From Sinonovacula constricta (taxonomy: Eukaryota; Mollusca; Bivalvia; Cardiida; Solecurtidae), in NCBI GenBank assembly GCA_007844125.1, contig CM017561.1, forward strand, positions 59,547,715 to 59,611,714: a stretch of DNA of 64,000 nucleotides, written 5' to 3'. This document shows, in pieces, positions 61,601 through 64,000 of this stretch. The notes beneath the pieces were generated by a model, which worked only from the letters and a program-made list of their open reading frames with translations, was not told the origin of the DNA and ran no database searches. The position numbers and the translations under genes were made by a program. The stretch's first letter is position 1, and each line of letters opens with the position of its first letter.

Positions 61601-62336
61601 GTCAATATATTGAAGCTGAAAACAGTTCTTACTTATTACCGATAAAACGTTTACAGACTATAAAGTTTTATACTTAATTCAATATCACACGCATTAAGTT
61701 AGGAAGAATCATTAAATATACTGTAAACATGTTACTGAGCTTAAAATGGTAGTATCTTCTACTCTATCATTAAAAAATAATAAAAATGGTTCATTTGGTG
61801 AGATTGACATGTTTTAATATTAAGTTGTAACGAAAAGTTTAACACAATAGTTATAAAGCCTTACGTTTCCTGATTATTTTGTCTCACCTCGGCATTACCA
61901 ATTCGTTCTAATAATTAACAATGTAATTAAGGATAACAAAAGTGAAGTACGAAGTTGTGTATTCTTTCGAATAGTAAGAATACATTACTTTTCATTGAAA
62001 TGGGGTTTATGGAAACAGGATTCAGTATACATCTATATTCAAATCTAATATCCTTACTCTGTATTTAATTTCGTCATTGGAAAGCTTTTGGCAAGAACTG
62101 TTGTCTTCAAAGCATACGACAATTATTTTCCATTTGTCCTGTTCCTTTTGTTTACTGACACATGATTGGTATCTCGAAAGACTTATTGTTACCTTAAGCT
62201 GAATAAAAGTATATCGGCGGACTTTCCAAGAAAGAAGTACGAAAATATATTACCCGGACGGACACCAGTATCTCATATCAAGGCAATTTTCAAATTGCAT
62301 ATCGGTTTCAGAAACACGATATTCGGAGAAACCTTT

Positions 62337-62987
62337 TAACCTAAGTATCTTGAATTTAAGGTTATCAGGATGTGGACGTATTACTGTTATGTCACTGTTA
62401 TGACCAGAGCAAGTGCAATGATGAAGGGTTCAAACAGAACTAGAGCAATAGTCCCGCCACTTTTCCGGTAAAATAGAATCTAGACCACATACATACTTGT
62501 CTAATTGCAATTCAGGTTATAATTCTTGAGAAAATATATTTATTTATGGACACTTTTTTGCAATTCTAGAGGAAAATTGTTCTACACCATATCAAAAGTC
62601 TCTCAACCTAAAGTAGGATTTCACGCAACAGCAATCTAGACAATCAGCAAGGACTAATAACACATAAGAACAAATCAAGTAATTTATTTCGGCTTTTGTT
62701 GATTTTATTGAGGATGTCGTTTGTCAATGATATTTTAAAAAGGGTTTTCAATTGATATCCGTATAATTAATTTCTTCTAATGGTAGGTGAATGCTGTCAA
62801 AGAATCATTTAACACTGAGTTGAATTAAAATATTAATGGAACATAAACAATAAAAAGCCGGAGTTTTATAGCAAAGTCACAATTACAAAATACTCATCCT
62901 TTGAATATACTTAAAGTAAAATTTGCAAAGTTATCTCGAATATTAGCTAAAAATGTCTTTTGCAAAAGAAAAAAATGCAGTGTGAAT
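62337..62987. other. Segment kept in units 1 and 3 but deleted from unit 2
   Basis: Matches unit 1 ~23590-24240 and is missing between 54565 and 54567. No gene; the 63-codon frame of unit 1 at 23643 is frameshifted here. Confidence 0.8.
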
Positions 62988-64000
62988 CCATCATGACGGC
63001 ATCTAAGTTGAGCATTAGTGTGCGTAGAATGTCATTGTCTCCGAGGAAAATGACAAAACTATAAACAATTATTCAAGATGAGCTAAACATGCTCATTACC
63101 GGCTTAAATTTACCGGTTTAGATGTTAACATTTTAAACAACAAGGTCAGTGCTCATTCCTAAGTGTAGTACAAAGATTAAATGTAGTAGAAACTTCAACA
63201 AATTGTCTGCAAATTAATTAGATCATTTCAATATTATGATTCAAGGCTTTAAGTTGTTGTTAAAGCAAAACTAACTCTCGAACTAAAATGAAATCGGTAC
63301 AAAACAAATAAGAATAAGAATGACATGTCACAAACGACATAACAAAACAACAGTCTCTTTCGGTTTGAAAACTGATAGCAGTGTTGCAATCGTTGTTTTG
63401 GCAATAACAACGGGAATAGCAACGGTTGTTGCAAATGTTTGCATTATTGCAAAAAAACGGTATACATGTTCAACAGCTTTTGGAAAACAGTTTTAAAATA
63501 AATTAAAAAGTAAGGGAAATACAGAAAAGGGCGTATTTCTTTGCAGAAGTTGGTGTGTTTAGGTAGTTAATTGAGAAAAACAAAGAAATTATTATAAATA
63601 TTTGTTTACAATAGAGCTTAATTCAGAAGCGACTATACTATATTGAAAATGATTACGAATTATTGTTTAAGATTATATCCGATTTTCAACCATTTTTGTA
63701 ACAAATTGTAACTTTTGCTGTTTTAATGCAAAAAAAAACGATTACAGACTTAATAGTCGGTTGAAAGTCATCAAAATCTATAAATAAAGAATGGTTAGGT
63801 TGAAAACTAAATATAAACAGTGTTTCCGACTCTTTGTATAATACAGCTACATAAGTCATGTAGATATAAAGACAATATCGATGGAGTTACGTACTGCCAT
63901 GAAGGAAGATCGGGGTTCAACCCTCAAAAACAGTCGTATATTAGATTCGTTACATTTCTTCTGTTTTTTTTGTTTTTTTTTGATGTTTTAGTGGCTAGCA
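62988..64000. repeat. Third occurrence of the 1.28 kb repeat base sequence
   Basis: Matches 54567-55581 and 55849-56648 with few differences. Whether unit 3 also has the tandem second copy cannot be seen because the window ends. Confidence 0.9.
63865..63930 (+). other. tRNA-like remnant with B box (unit 3)
   Basis: Near-identical copy of 55445-55525, made by the unit 2/unit 3 duplication. Confidence 0.4.

Larger units (their letters stand above)
56901..64000. repeat. Recent tandem copy (unit 3) of 49125-55581
   Basis: From 56901 the sequence repeats 49125 onward with only scattered single-base and homopolymer-length differences, and it runs to the window edge, where 64000 matches 55581. The starting offset is 7776 bp, giving the size of the tandem unit. 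Unit 3 keeps ~650 bp (62337-62987) that unit 2 lacks at 54565/54566. This segment matches unit 1 around 23590-24240, so it is ancestral. The near-identity shows this duplication is far younger than the unit 1/unit 2 split, or was homogenised by gene conversion. Confidence 0.95.

Overview
The window reads as eukaryotic, AT-rich, almost entirely non-coding DNA. I found no intact protein gene: the longest ATG-initiated open frame (142 codons) is largely the read-through of a SINE. The content is tRNA-derived SINEs, eroded reverse-transcriptase fragments, a dispersed repeat family and many microsatellites. That mix, with the particular style of the reverse transcriptase, suggests a marine invertebrate, most likely a bivalve mollusc. 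The taxon is inference; no marker gene is present.

The main architecture is nested tandem duplication. Unit 1 (1-29456, cut at the left edge) and unit 2 (29457-56900) are homologous in the same order and orientation. Similarity is very high over the first ~3 kb, lower through ~14 kb, and clearly diverged beyond ~16 kb of unit 1. Unit 3 (56901-64000, cut at the right edge) is a nearly identical, much younger tandem copy of 49125-55581. Inside unit 2 a further ~1.28 kb block (54567-55829) is repeated at 55846-56728, and its base sequence occurs again at 62988-64000.

Units 1 and 2 differ by large indels and rearrangements. Unit 2 alone has 33111-36085 (dispersed repeats and two SINEs) and 41993-45178 (a block with two exon-like segments, both phase 0, on the minus strand). 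Unit 1 alone has about 3.9 kb around 16650-20700, holding a broken reverse-transcriptase gene. A ~290 bp block sits near 5425-5715 in unit 1 but near 39654-39945 in unit 2. A ~140 bp segment is inverted (3869-3967 against 36259-36483) with a hairpin at the breakpoint, and a ~30 bp AT-rich segment is inverted (11546-11571 against 46799-46825).

Coding traces are: a Penelope-like reverse transcriptase pseudogene at 18230-19270 (+), with its C-terminal part also at 4237-4805 (-), 5716-5880 (-) and 37085-37620 (-); a LINE ORF2 linker fragment on the minus strand at 7722-8100 and 40310-40640; a possible C-type-lectin-like scrap; two candidate exons at 42087-42137 and 44834-45040 (-); and a 63-codon ATG-less open stretch at 11197-11385 (+). 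None forms a working gene in this window. I see no rRNA, no intact tRNA, no CRISPR array and no operon-like layout, and no evidence of an undescribed functional system. What is unusual is the layered duplication history.
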